Shown in pieces: positions 53,456 through 62,609 of a DNA stretch of 64,000 bases. Numbering within the stretch: position 1 is the stretch's first letter; each line of letters starts with the position of its first letter. The DNA is from an uncultured Neomegalonema sp. (lineage in GTDB: Bacteria > Pseudomonadota > Alphaproteobacteria > Rhodobacterales > Rhodobacteraceae). Below the pieces are notes generated by a model. It was not told the DNA's origin, ran no database searches, and saw only the letters and a list, made by a program, of their open reading frames with translations. The stretch lies in contig CALLLP010000008.1 of NCBI GenBank assembly GCA_938008165.1, positions 62,001 through 126,000 of the forward strand, read 5' to 3'. The translations under genes and the position numbers were made by a program.

Positions 53456-53965
53456 TCAAGCCGCCCTGCGGCCAGTCAGCCACCGCCTGCCCATGCCTAT
53501 CGCGGCCAGCACCATGCGCATCATGCCGCCACCCAGCAGAAAGCCAAAGGCGGCGTAGACTGCCCCTTCGGGCGTGGTCGGCACGGCGGGCCGATATTCG
53601 GCAAGGGTCCCCGCGACCAATTCACGATCCCCGTATTGCATGAGCAAGGCGGGTCGCTCGAATGCCGTCGAATCGATCAGGGCCTGTCGATGGTCCGAAA
53701 TTCGATCAAACCGCACGAGCGTGCGCGTCATCGATGTTCCGCGCTTATGAATAAAAGGGTCGGCCGAGGCGCCGTATCGATCAAGCGCCAGATCGCGGGT
53801 CAGGCCCTCGCTCGCCACATCCGCGTCAAAATCCTCGACCACGCGCCTCAGCTCATCGACAGCACCACCGAGGCGTTGTCGATATTGCTGCATGAATTCA
53901 GGAATTTGCGAAGTGGCGACCGCTCCGCCCAGAGCCGCAGTCAAAACGAGGACGCGCACTATCAT
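53456..53965 (-). CDS. DUF2937 family membrane protein
   Basis: The 169-residue protein has an N-terminal hydrophobic segment ('VRVLVLTAALGGAVATSQ') and a C-terminal membrane helix ('VYAAFGFLLGGGMMRMVLAA'). Between them lies a helical, charged region ('FMQQYRQRLGGAVDELRRVV', 'EDFDADVASEGLTRDLAL'). 'QIPEFMQQYRQRLGGAVDEL' is a hallmark of DUF2937. Function unknown. Confidence 0.78.
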   Translation of the reverse strand: MIVRVLVLTAALGGAVATSQIPEFMQQYRQRLGGAVDELRRVVEDFDADVASEGLTRDLALDRYGASADPFIHKRGTSMTRTLVRFDRISDHRQALIDSTAFERPALLMQYGDRELVAGTLAEYRPAVPTTPEGAVYAAFGFLLGGGMMRMVLAAIGMGRRWLTGRRAA

Positions 53966-54050
53966 CGCCGGTCTCTCCCGTTGTTATCGGGATTCAATAT
54001 CGGGCACGCCCTGAGCGGTTTCAAGCCGCCCGCGATGACCCCTCCAGCGA

Positions 54051-54662
54051 TCAGGCCCGTTTGAGCGCCGCCATCCACAGCCCTCCACCGATCAGCAGCG
54101 TCCCACTGATACGCTCCACGATCCTCACCCGGCCCTTGGTCAACAGCCGTCCGGCGCGCCCCGCCAATAACGCATAGCCCAGATCGCAGGCCGTCGCGAT
54201 GACCATGAAGGTTCCGCCCAGCGCCAGCGTTTGCCAGAATGCACTGCCCGTCGGATCGATGAAATTCGGCACGATGGCGCCCAAAAGCAGCAAGACCTTA
54301 GGGTTAGACCAGATGACCAGAACGCCTTGCCAGAAATATCCGCCCTTTGGCGGGGCTGCGCCGCCCGATCCGATCTCGCCGCCCGAACGCCACAGCTTGA
54401 TCCCCAGCCATACGAGATAGGCGGCCCCCAGCATCTTCACGATAAAGAACCATTCGGCCATCAAGGCCACGACCGTCTCAAGCCCCGCCGCAACGATCAG
54501 GACCATCGGCGCCAGCCCCGCCTGCGTCCCCGCGATATTCAGAAGGCCCGCCCGCGTACCGGCGCGCAGGCTGTTGGCGACGATCACGGTCACGGTCGGG
54601 CCGGGAACCACGGCAATCAGGAAGGATGTAGCGGCAAATGCCAGCAAGGTCGCGAGGGTCAT
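54051..54662 (-). CDS. LysE/RhtB family amino-acid exporter
   Basis: The 203-residue inner-membrane protein has six predicted helices and the family opening 'FLIAVVPGPTVTVIVANSLR' followed by 'AGTRAGLLNIAGTQAGLAPM', 'GAAYLVWLGIKLWRSGG' and 'WQGVLVIWSNPKVLLLLGAI'. Members export amino acids such as homoserine lactone, threonine or lysine. The substrate is unknown. Confidence 0.9.
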   Translation of the reverse strand: MTLATLLAFAATSFLIAVVPGPTVTVIVANSLRAGTRAGLLNIAGTQAGLAPMVLIVAAGLETVVALMAEWFFIVKMLGAAYLVWLGIKLWRSGGEIGSGGAAPPKGGYFWQGVLVIWSNPKVLLLLGAIVPNFIDPTGSAFWQTLALGGTFMVIATACDLGYALLAGRAGRLLTKGRVRIVERISGTLLIGGGLWMAALKRA

Positions 54663-54896
54663 AGCGCATCATCCTTCTTGTGGCCTTCGCAGATGCAATA
54701 TCACGCCCGGCCACGGATAGAACAGGCCGGAATTCTGCCGGTAACAATCCCGTGTTGCAAAAACAAAAAATCCAAACTACCCTGAGGCGAGTAGTGTTTT
54801 AGTTTAGTTTCAGTTAGTTACTTGCAACATACGCCTGCACTGGAAAAATCGCGACCGTCGCCCAGCATCGGGATTACCGATCCCTTTGCAGGCACG

Positions 54897-55706
54897 ATGA
54901 CCTTGCCTCTCATCGCGTGTCAGCGACTTGAAATCAACGCCCCGGCCATTGTCCGGCGAGGTGGCGTCACACCACTGACAACGCCGCGCGGCACCGTATG
55001 GGTCAAGACGGTCGAACCACCCCGCCGGACGATGAACAGCATGATCCTGCCGACCATCGGCATGATTGCCCCATGGCCCATCCTGCGGCGCAGCAAGACG
55101 GGCAAAGGCGGCGATACATTGCGGCGACAAACGGAACGGATCATCGACCTGAAGCGCCTCGGGATGCCCGTTGCCGAAATCATCTATACAGACCGGGATT
55201 TCCTGATTACCGCCGATAGCGGTCACACGGTCGAGCGGGCGATCCGATATCCGGATATTCGCTATCAAAGCAGGTTCAGCGACGAAACCTTACGCTCCAT
55301 CCTGCTCCAGATGACCCGAACCCTTGCGGAGCTTCACCGCCATAACACGGCCCATGGACGCCCCAAAATGCGGGATTTCGCATGGCGGGACGGGCATGTC
55401 ACCATCCTCGATCTGGAAGAGCGGCCTTGGGAGGTGATGCCCATGGCCGATGCTCAGGCCCGCGATGCCTTTCTCTGGTTACACGATCTGTGCAGCGCCC
55501 CGTTCTCACGGCGCATCGCGCCGCAGGCTGCGGCCATTCTATGCCAGACGATGATGCCGGAAACGCGCGACAGCCTGCGGCGGTTCCTTCGATTGCTGGA
55601 CGTCGCGGCACCCCCCGCACGCCTGCTGCTGCGCCTCATGCCGGGCAACCGCGAATTGACGGCGGGGATCGCTGCACAAGATGTTTTGAAACGCGCAGTA
55701 CGGTAA
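54897..55706 (+). CDS. Atypical kinase-fold protein (lipopolysaccharide-kinase-like)
   Basis: The protein is 269 residues from the ATG at 54897; the track start is a TTG 25 codons upstream with no ribosome site. I do not recognise a named family. 'RSILLQMTRTLAELHRHNTA', 'HGRPKMRDFAWRDGHVTILD' and 'LEERPWEVM' recall the catalytic loop (H-G-x-x-x-x-N/D) and the D-[FL]-E metal motif of small lipopolysaccharide and RIO-type kinases. A Lys in 'RGTVWVKTVEPPRRT' could be the ATP-binding lysine. No membrane segment is seen. Its upstream region is AT-rich. It converges on the dipeptide importer genes. Confidence 0.6.
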   Translation: MTLPLIACQRLEINAPAIVRRGGVTPLTTPRGTVWVKTVEPPRRTMNSMILPTIGMIAPWPILRRSKTGKGGDTLRRQTERIIDLKRLGMPVAEIIYTDRDFLITADSGHTVERAIRYPDIRYQSRFSDETLRSILLQMTRTLAELHRHNTAHGRPKMRDFAWRDGHVTILDLEERPWEVMPMADAQARDAFLWLHDLCSAPFSRRIAPQAAAILCQTMMPETRDSLRRFLRLLDVAAPPARLLLRLMPGNRELTAGIAAQDVLKRAVR

Positions 55707-55712
55707 AGCCGC

Positions 55713-57332
55713 TTACCCTGCGCGCCAATCCTTGCCCGGCACCGCAGCGAGCAGGGCACGGGTGTATTCGTGCCTTGGATCGCGGAAGATTTCCGCCGTC
55801 GGGCCGGTCTCGACCACCTCGCCATAGCGCATGACCGCAAGCCGGTCGCAAACCTGCGCCGCAACCCGCAAATCATGGGTGATGAAGATCATCGACAGGG
55901 TCATTCGTTCACGGATTTCATCGAGCAGCCGCAGAATCTGCGCCTGAATCGATACATCGAGCGCGGAGACCGGCTCATCGGCGACCAGCACATCCGGGCC
56001 GAGAACCAATGCGCGGGCGATGCCGATGCGCTGGCGCTGACCACCCGAAAATTCATGCGGATAGCGGTCATAGGCCCGCTCGTCGAGACCGACGACCTTC
56101 AGCAATTCGCGGGTTTTCGCCTCCGCTTCCTCGCGGGGCACGCCTTGAATAATCGGGCCTTGCGAGATAATCGCGCCAACCTTCGTGCGCGGATTGAGCG
56201 AGGCGAAAGGGTCTTGAAACACCATCTGGATTCGCGCCCGGTGGGGGCGCATAGCGGCGCGGCCCAAGGGGCGCAAATCGGTATCGCCGAGCAGGATCTT
56301 GCCCTCCTCCGCCTCGATCAACCGCACGATACAGCGCGCTACCGTCGACTTGCCCGATCCACTTTCGCCGACAATGCCCAAGGTTTCCCCATGGCGCAGC
56401 TCCAGCGTCACATCCTTCGCGGCGTGAACGATCCGCTCCTCGCCGCCAAACCCCAGAAACCCGCCGCCACTGCGAAAAGTCTTCGTGAGGTTCTTCACCT
56501 CCAGTACCGGCTTTGCCGCCTGAACGCGCGGGGGCCGGGGGGTCAGGCTTGGGACGGCTTCGATCAGACGTTGGGTATAGGGGTGCTGTGGATTGTTGAG
56601 CACCTCCGCCGCCGTACCCGCCTCGACCATCTGACCGCCCTGCATCACGGCCACACGATCGGCGATATCGGCAACGACCCCGAAATCATGGGTGATGAAC
56701 AGGACGCCCGTATCGTGCTTTTCCTGCATCTCCTTGATCAGTTTGAGAATCTGCGCCTGTGTCGTCACATCGAGCGCCGTGGTCGGCTCATCCGCAATCA
56801 GGATTTTCGGGTCGAGCGCAAGGGCCATCGCGATCATCGCGCGCTGCCGCTGCCCCCCCGACAACTCATGCGGATAAGCGCGCATCGACGCCGCCGGATC
56901 GGGCAAATGCACGTCATCAAGCAAGCCGATGGCCCGTTCGCGGCGCTCCCGTCGGCTCATCTTTTCGTGGAAGCGGAACACCTCGTCGATCTGATCGCCG
57001 ATGGTCATGACGGGGTTCAGGGCCGTCATCGGCTCCTGAAAGATCATCGAAATATCGCTGCCCCGTATCTGACGCAGCCGCGCGTCGGGGATGGTGACAA
57101 GGTCTTCCTCGCCAAAGCGGATCGACCCTTTCGCCACATGAACATGCGGTTTGGGCAACAGGCCCATCACGGCGCGGGACATCAGCGATTTGCCCGATCC
57201 ACTCTCGCCAACGATACACAGAATTTCGTTCGGCGCGAGATCGGCATTGACCGCCTCGACCGCATAGGGCCGCTCGGACCCCGCCGGAAGCGCCACGTGA
57301 AGATCGCGGATTTCGAGAAGAGGGGCGCTCAT
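55713..57332 (-). CDS. Oligopeptide/dipeptide ABC transporter, fused double ATPase
   Basis: The 539-residue protein contains two complete ABC domains. The first has 'GESGSGKSLMSRAVMGLLPK', 'LSGGQRQRAMIAMAL' and 'ILIADEPTTALDV'. The second has 'GESGSGKSTVARCIVRLIEA', 'FSGGQRQRIGIARAL' and 'VLVADEPVSALDV'. It corresponds to DppD and DppF (or OppD/OppF) joined, as in GsiA. It overlaps the upstream permease gene by 4 nt. Confidence 0.93.
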   Translation of the reverse strand: MSAPLLEIRDLHVALPAGSERPYAVEAVNADLAPNEILCIVGESGSGKSLMSRAVMGLLPKPHVHVAKGSIRFGEEDLVTIPDARLRQIRGSDISMIFQEPMTALNPVMTIGDQIDEVFRFHEKMSRRERRERAIGLLDDVHLPDPAASMRAYPHELSGGQRQRAMIAMALALDPKILIADEPTTALDVTTQAQILKLIKEMQEKHDTGVLFITHDFGVVADIADRVAVMQGGQMVEAGTAAEVLNNPQHPYTQRLIEAVPSLTPRPPRVQAAKPVLEVKNLTKTFRSGGGFLGFGGEERIVHAAKDVTLELRHGETLGIVGESGSGKSTVARCIVRLIEAEEGKILLGDTDLRPLGRAAMRPHRARIQMVFQDPFASLNPRTKVGAIISQGPIIQGVPREEAEAKTRELLKVVGLDERAYDRYPHEFSGGQRQRIGIARALVLGPDVLVADEPVSALDVSIQAQILRLLDEIRERMTLSMIFITHDLRVAAQVCDRLAVMRYGEVVETGPTAEIFRDPRHEYTRALLAAVPGKDWRAG

Positions 57333-58162
57333 GTGCGTTCCCGCAGACGCGGGTTCAGGGCATCGTTCAGGCCCTCACCGACAAGATTGATGGCCAGCAC
57401 GGTAATCAGGATCGCAATACCGGGAAAGGTGCAGACCCACCATGCCGAGCGCAACAGCGTGCGCCCTGCCCCGATCTGAAAGCCCCAGGACATGATATTC
57501 GGATCACCAAGGCCAAGAAAGGCAAGCCCGCTTTCAATCAGGATAGCGGTCGCGACCATCAGCGAGCCAATGACGATGATCGGCGACAGGCAGTTAGGCA
57601 GGATTTCGCGCAGGATAATCCGCGCATCACTCATGCCTAAAGTATGACATGCCTGCACAAATTCCCGGCCCCGCAGGCTGAGAAATTCGCCCCGAACCAG
57701 CCGCGCCACGGCGGGCCAGCTGACCACCGCAATGGCGATGACGATGCTCTCGATCGAGGGCTTCATGATCGCAACCAGCAGGATCGCGAAGACGAAGGAC
57801 GGGATCGTCTGGAACATCTCGGTCACACGCATCAGGATATCGTCGATCAAGCCGCCGTAATACCCGGCCAATCCGCCCATCAACGTCCCCAGACCCACCG
57901 CCACGAGGGTGGCCATCAGCCCGATCAACAGGGACGTTTTCGCCCCATGCGCGATGCCCGCCGCCACATCGCGGCCCAGACTGTCACTGCCCAGCAAAAA
58001 GCCGTTCTCCCCCGGCGGCGACATGCTGCGCCCCGCGAGACGGAAGGGATCGTCCGGAAAGATCAAATGCGCCGTAGCGGCCATCAGGATCACCAGACCA
58101 AGGATCACGAGGCCCAGAACGGCCGAGCGATTGCGTCTGAAAAGACGCCAGAACTGGACCAT
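57329..58162 (-). CDS. Dipeptide-type ABC transporter permease (DppC family)
   Basis: The 277-residue permease has an N-terminal helix ('VLGLVILGLVILMAATAHLI'), 'ENGFLLGSDSLGRDVAAGIA' typical of DppC/OppC, and the EAA region 'ACHTLGMSDARIILREILPN'. It starts 3 nt after the DppB-like gene. Confidence 0.93.
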   Translation of the reverse strand: MVQFWRLFRRNRSAVLGLVILGLVILMAATAHLIFPDDPFRLAGRSMSPPGENGFLLGSDSLGRDVAAGIAHGAKTSLLIGLMATLVAVGLGTLMGGLAGYYGGLIDDILMRVTEMFQTIPSFVFAILLVAIMKPSIESIVIAIAVVSWPAVARLVRGEFLSLRGREFVQACHTLGMSDARIILREILPNCLSPIIVIGSLMVATAILIESGLAFLGLGDPNIMSWGFQIGAGRTLLRSAWWVCTFPGIAILITVLAINLVGEGLNDALNPRLRERT

Positions 58163-58165
58163 GGA

Positions 58166-59158
58166 TCAACTCACCTCGATGCGGGGGTCGAGCGACGAAT
58201 AGATGATGTCGACCACCAGATTGACCGCGACCACCAAGAGCGCGGAAAGAAGAAAAATGCCAAGAAGCAGGTTCAGGTCACGGGCGAACAGCGCCTCGAA
58301 GGCCAGCATCCCAAGGCCCGGCCATGCAAAGACCGATTCCACGATCACCGACCCCCCGATCAGCGCGCCGACCTGCACCCCGGCCATCGTCACGACCGGC
58401 AGCAGAGCATTGCGCAGGACATGGACGAACATAATCCGGTTTTCCGTCAGGCCCTTGGCCCGCGCCGTGGTCACGTAATCCATGCCCGCCTGTTCCAGCA
58501 TCGAAGCGCGCATCAGCCGCGTATAAAGCGCAAGGTAAAACAGCGACAACGTAATCGTCGGCAAGACCAGATGATGCGCAACATCCTTGATATTCGCCCA
58601 GCTCCAAGTGTCGTTAAAGGCGGCGACGTTTTTCATGCCGCTGGTCGGGAACCAGCCCAGATTCAGCGCAAAGATGACGATAAACATCAATCCGACCCAG
58701 AATAGCGGGGTCGCATAGGTCACCAGCGCGAAGATCGAAATCAGCGTATCGCGCCATGTATTCAGCCCCGTCGCAGCGAGCAGGCCAAGCACGATGCCAA
58801 AGCCCACGGCCAGCAGGATGGTCGAGACCATCAACAGCAACGTTGGCCAGAACCGGTCCATCACCAATTCGAGCACCGGCATTTCATGGCGAAAGGAATA
58901 GCCCAGATCGAAGCTCAGAACATTCTTGAGATAGACAAATAGCTGAACCGGCAATGGCTGATCCAACCCGAATTTAGCGCGCAGTTCCGCCATGTATTCC
59001 GGCGTCGCCGAACCCGCTTCACCCGCCAGCACATCGACGGCGTCACCCTCGGCCATATGCAGCAAAAAGAAATTCACCACGACGATCATCAGCACGATGG
59101 GAATCGCCTGAAGCAGTCGTTTGAGAACGTAGCGCAGGCGCTTGGCGGTGCGGCTCAT
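58166..59158 (-). CDS. Dipeptide-type ABC transporter permease (DppB family)
   Basis: The 330-residue permease has 'LLQAIPIVLMIVVVNFFLLH', 'LRAKFGLDQPLPVQLFVYLK', 'YTRLMRASMLEQAGMDYVTT' and 'ARAKGLTENRIMFVHVLRNA', the conserved DppB/OppB pattern. It is separated from the binding-protein gene by 89 bp containing a strong hairpin. Confidence 0.93.
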   Translation of the reverse strand: MSRTAKRLRYVLKRLLQAIPIVLMIVVVNFFLLHMAEGDAVDVLAGEAGSATPEYMAELRAKFGLDQPLPVQLFVYLKNVLSFDLGYSFRHEMPVLELVMDRFWPTLLLMVSTILLAVGFGIVLGLLAATGLNTWRDTLISIFALVTYATPLFWVGLMFIVIFALNLGWFPTSGMKNVAAFNDTWSWANIKDVAHHLVLPTITLSLFYLALYTRLMRASMLEQAGMDYVTTARAKGLTENRIMFVHVLRNALLPVVTMAGVQVGALIGGSVIVESVFAWPGLGMLAFEALFARDLNLLLGIFLLSALLVVAVNLVVDIIYSSLDPRIEVS

Positions 59159-59191
59159 GGGCTATCCTGCTTTTAAAAAAGACAATGGAAT

Positions 59192-59228
59192 GCCCCCTGC
59201 CCCGCAACAGACAGGCGGGACAGGGGGC
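59192..59228 (-). promoter_or_regulatory. Hairpin between the binding-protein gene and the dppB-like gene
   Basis: GCCCCCTG-c-CCCGC pairs with GCGGG-ac-AGGGGGC across an 8-nt loop. Further along on the minus strand lies a T-rich run (gtcttttttaaaa). This looks like a partial terminator that reduces permease expression. Confidence 0.65.
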
Positions 59229-59247
59229 GGGGGCTATGAGGGGTCGA

Positions 59248-60843
59248 TCACTCCTCGAAATACGCCTTGTTGAACGAGCCATATGCGCCCAGACCCGATG
59301 TATCGTGGTCTTTCAGCTTCGAATTGAAGACCGTCAGGAACTTCATCTCGAACAGGTTGGCGACCGGCAGGTCATTCGCGAGGATGTTCTGAATCTCAGC
59401 ATAATATTCGCTGCGCTTCTTCGCATCCGGCTCCTGTGCCCCTTTCGCCAGCAGCGCGTCGAGATCCTCGTTCGAGTAGCGCGACGAGTTCACGAAATGC
59501 GTGCCCTGACGGATCTGATCGGTGCCGTAGTGACGGTGAACGCCCAGCACCGGATCGGGAAGCTGGTAGAAGTAGTTGACGTTCATGCTGAAATCGTAAT
59601 CGGCATAGATCCGCTTCAGCCAGGTCGGCACGTCTTCATAGCGCAGCTCGATATCGATGCCGACATCGCCGAGCGCCTGCTTCATGTACTCACCCGCCCG
59701 GCGCCAGTCTTCGCCATAGGGGATCAGATCGAGCGTGATGCTGGCGCGTTCGCCATCGCCATCGGCTTTCAGACCGGCTTCGTCCAACAGCTTTTTGGCG
59801 GCATCGAGATTGGGTTTGCCGGGATAATTCGGCAGACCTTCGGCATAGAGACCCGTGGCGGCAAAGCTGCTCGACAGGGCACTAGTCGCGGGATTGCCGT
59901 AGCCGAACCAGATATTGTCGATCAGGAACTGACGGTCGAGGACCATCGAGATCGCCTGACGGACCTTCGGATTATCAAAGGGCGGCTTGGTCGTGTTGAA
60001 CTCGATCAGCGAGACCGGGTTGATCATGGCATAGCCATCGGTGGTCACACCGATACTGTCCATCTCGCGCAGGCGCACGACGTCGATATTCGGAATCGCG
60101 CCATAGGCCCCGTAATGGACCTCGCCATTTTCCATCGCCGCCGTTCGGGTGGAGGCGTCGGGAATGAAGCGACCGACGATCCGGTCGAGCTTTGGCAGGC
60201 CCTCCTGCCAGTAATTCTCGTTCTTATCGAGGCGGATATACTGACCCTTCTTCCACTCGACGAACGTGAAGGGGCCGGTCCCGACGGGATTGTTCACCAG
60301 ATCGGCGGAGCGGTAATCCTTCCCTTCAAGCAGATGCTTTGGCACCATCGGCGATTCATAGCCGGACAGGGCGCGCATCATGTAGGGCGCAGGATTCTTG
60401 AGGTTGAAGACCGCCGTATGATCGTCGGGCGTATCGATGGATTCGACTTCGCGGAACGAATTCGGGCCTCGGGGGTGAATCTTGCTCAGCAATTCCATCA
60501 CCGTGAACTGAACGTCCTCGGAGGTGAAATCTTCGCCATCATGCCATTTGACACCCTTCTGAAGATTGAAGGTGACGGTCTTGCCATCCTCGCTGACATC
60601 CCAGCTTTCGGCAAGAGAGGGGATGGCCTGCAAATCGTTATCGTAATCGAGCAAACCCTCGTAGATCTTCGGCGCGACCAGCCCGATGGGACCAGAGGTC
60701 GACAAATACGACGCGAGCGAAGGCGGTTCTGGCTGAACGAGCATGACGAGCGTCCCGCCATCTTTGGCAGCAAGAGGGGCAAGTCCCCCCAATGCCATCG
60801 TTGCGGCAAATGTTGCGCCGCCTATGAAATGCATGAGTTTCAA
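59248..60843 (-). CDS. Dipeptide/oligopeptide ABC transporter substrate-binding protein
   Basis: The 531-residue periplasmic protein (SBP_bac_5 family) begins with a TTG at 60843, placed 5 nt after GGGAGAG; an ATG three codons later is the alternative. The signal peptide is 'FAATMALGGLAPLAA'. Family sequences are 'SLAESWDVSEDGKTVTFNLQ', 'GVKWHDGEDFTSEDVQFTVM' and 'NPKVRQAISMVLDRQFLIDN'. It is the first gene of the four-gene importer operon. Ligand preference (peptides, opines or other) cannot be read. Confidence 0.93.
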   Translation of the reverse strand: MKLMHFIGGATFAATMALGGLAPLAAKDGGTLVMLVQPEPPSLASYLSTSGPIGLVAPKIYEGLLDYDNDLQAIPSLAESWDVSEDGKTVTFNLQKGVKWHDGEDFTSEDVQFTVMELLSKIHPRGPNSFREVESIDTPDDHTAVFNLKNPAPYMMRALSGYESPMVPKHLLEGKDYRSADLVNNPVGTGPFTFVEWKKGQYIRLDKNENYWQEGLPKLDRIVGRFIPDASTRTAAMENGEVHYGAYGAIPNIDVVRLREMDSIGVTTDGYAMINPVSLIEFNTTKPPFDNPKVRQAISMVLDRQFLIDNIWFGYGNPATSALSSSFAATGLYAEGLPNYPGKPNLDAAKKLLDEAGLKADGDGERASITLDLIPYGEDWRRAGEYMKQALGDVGIDIELRYEDVPTWLKRIYADYDFSMNVNYFYQLPDPVLGVHRHYGTDQIRQGTHFVNSSRYSNEDLDALLAKGAQEPDAKKRSEYYAEIQNILANDLPVANLFEMKFLTVFNSKLKDHDTSGLGAYGSFNKAYFEE

Positions 60844-60990
60844 GCTGTCTCTCCCGGTTGATCGGCGACCCAAGGGTCACCCTTCATTGATCGTTAACCT
60901 TACGACAGACTCAAGCCTGCAACCTTTTCCGAAGACGCTCAACCCCCTTGTGTGCATTGCGGCATCGCACAATTCCTCAAGGTGAGTGAT

Positions 60991-61770
60991 TTACGCCCCT
61001 GCACCGCCCTTTCCCTGCGCGAGAAAATCGCCCAATGCCGCGTGAAACGCATCCGGCGCTTCCAGATGGGCGGCATGGGCGCAGCCCTCCAACAGCGCGA
61101 GCCGCGATCCCGATATTCCGGCCAGCAAGGCGTCGATCTGGGGCCGGGGATAGGATCGATCCCGGTCTCCCCACAGAATCAGCGTCGGGATCGCGATTCG
61201 CCCAAGATTGGGCGTGCCGTTCCACGTTTCCCATGCCGACAGGGCCGCAAGGGCCGCCTGTTCGGTCGCGGCGCGTCCCACCTCCAGACAGGTCGCGAAA
61301 CCCGGCGCTTTCTCGCCATCGACAAACCATGTTGCGGCAATCTGGCGCAAGGTTGCCTCCATGCCTTGGGTCAGGATGCGCTGACGCGATTGCTCCAGCG
61401 TTTCGAATCGCCCCGGCAACAGGCCGACCGACCCGGTGCCATAGAGAACAAGCCGCTCGACGCGCTCAGGCTGCTGCGCCGTCATCTCCTGCACGACCAT
61501 GCCGCCCATCGAATGCCCCAACAGGGCAATCCGGTCGATCCCTTCGGCATCGAGCGCATCCCAGACCAGCGCGGCATTGCCCGCGATGCTGTCCGGTGCC
61601 TTGACCGCCGCGCTTTCGCCAAACCCGGCCAAGGCAGGCGCGATCACTTCGTAGCGATCGGCAAAGGCCGCACATTCCCCGCGCCAATGCCCCGCACCGC
61701 CGAAATAGCCATGCACCAGCACGAGCGGCGCGCCGCTACCCTGCCGTGTCACCGTCAATCGTGATGTCAT
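60991..61770 (-). CDS. Alpha/beta-fold hydrolase
   Basis: The 259-residue enzyme has the oxyanion motif 'LVLVHGYFGGAGHWRGECAA', the nucleophile elbow 'LLGHSMGGMVVQEM', the acid in 'ILWGDRDRSYPRP' and the His in 'LEGCAHAAHLEAPDAF', a full catalytic triad. The family includes esterases, 3-oxoadipate enol-lactonases and similar enzymes. The substrate is unknown. It is followed on the same strand by no obvious partner. Confidence 0.87.
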   Translation of the reverse strand: MTSRLTVTRQGSGAPLVLVHGYFGGAGHWRGECAAFADRYEVIAPALAGFGESAAVKAPDSIAGNAALVWDALDAEGIDRIALLGHSMGGMVVQEMTAQQPERVERLVLYGTGSVGLLPGRFETLEQSRQRILTQGMEATLRQIAATWFVDGEKAPGFATCLEVGRAATEQAALAALSAWETWNGTPNLGRIAIPTLILWGDRDRSYPRPQIDALLAGISGSRLALLEGCAHAAHLEAPDAFHAALGDFLAQGKGGAGA

Positions 61771-61843
61771 CCCTGCCCCCCGCGCTTTGCTTCATAGCGT
61801 CAGTATGGGCGATGACGGCGAGGGAGCAAGGCGGATGGCAGAT

Positions 61844-62569
61844 TTATCCGCTGACCTGTGCGCGCAACGCCCGTCCGCGCCTCTTCGGCAAAGCCAATCT
61901 GCCGCTAAAGGTGGTGATGCGCAGATAGAATTCCGCGAGGATCAGGTTTGGCACCCAACAGGCCCAGCTTGCCAGACTGACCCATTCCGAGACCGAAAAA
62001 CCCTCGGCAGGCCCGAACCATAGCAAGGGCCGCACGCTCACGACCGCCAGCGTCGTGGCATAGCTGCGGATCATCCAGACCCGATGGGCGGGGATCATGC
62101 CCGGCTTTGCGGTGCGATATGCCTGCGTCGTCGTGGCAAACCACACGACCCCCAACATCCCGAATCCCCATTGCGCCCAAATCCCCGACACATTGGCCGA
62201 GGCAAGCAGGATGCCCGTCAGGCTGCTGACCCAGATACAGATGCAATAAATCTGACCCAAGGATCGATGGGTTCCGATGCTCCGCCTGCGCAAAACGGGG
62301 TTGAAGGCGATCAACCCGATGAGCAAGGGCGGCAAAGCCGCAAAAGCGTGCACCAGCAGGATCGCAAAATTCACATGCGGTTTTCCCGGCACGGCATCGG
62401 ATGCCGTATGAAGGCCGGGAATGATCGACAGCACCACATAGGCAAAGGTGCCCGCGACGAGCAGATGCAGGATGACGAAACAGATATTGCGGAACGCTGT
62501 CCACAATTCCTGTATGTCGAGGACCGCGCCACGGGGCGCAATACCTGCCCTATTGCTGTCGACTGCCAT
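61844..62569 (-). CDS. DUF2306 family membrane protein
   Basis: The 241-residue protein has six or so membrane segments ('VILHLLVAGTFAYVVLSIIP', 'ILLVHAFAALPPLLIGLIAF', 'IYCICIWVSSLTGILLA') and conserved His residues in 'HVNFAILLVHAF', 'RRRSIGTHRSLGQIY' and 'IPAHRVWMIRSY', the pattern of DUF2306. The paired histidines could bind heme, but function is unknown. Confidence 0.8.
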   Translation of the reverse strand: MAVDSNRAGIAPRGAVLDIQELWTAFRNICFVILHLLVAGTFAYVVLSIIPGLHTASDAVPGKPHVNFAILLVHAFAALPPLLIGLIAFNPVLRRRSIGTHRSLGQIYCICIWVSSLTGILLASANVSGIWAQWGFGMLGVVWFATTTQAYRTAKPGMIPAHRVWMIRSYATTLAVVSVRPLLWFGPAEGFSVSEWVSLASWACWVPNLILAEFYLRITTFSGRLALPKRRGRALRAQVSG

Positions 62570-62609
62570 GGGGGCGAGCCTATCGCAGCAGGTTTAAGAA
62601 AGCGCGAAA

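Noticed and set aside
55770-57479. 569-residue plus-strand ORF
   Set aside because: It is antisense to the fused peptide-importer ATPase, has low-complexity His/Arg-rich translation and no motifs. Such long antisense frames are expected in GC-rich DNA.
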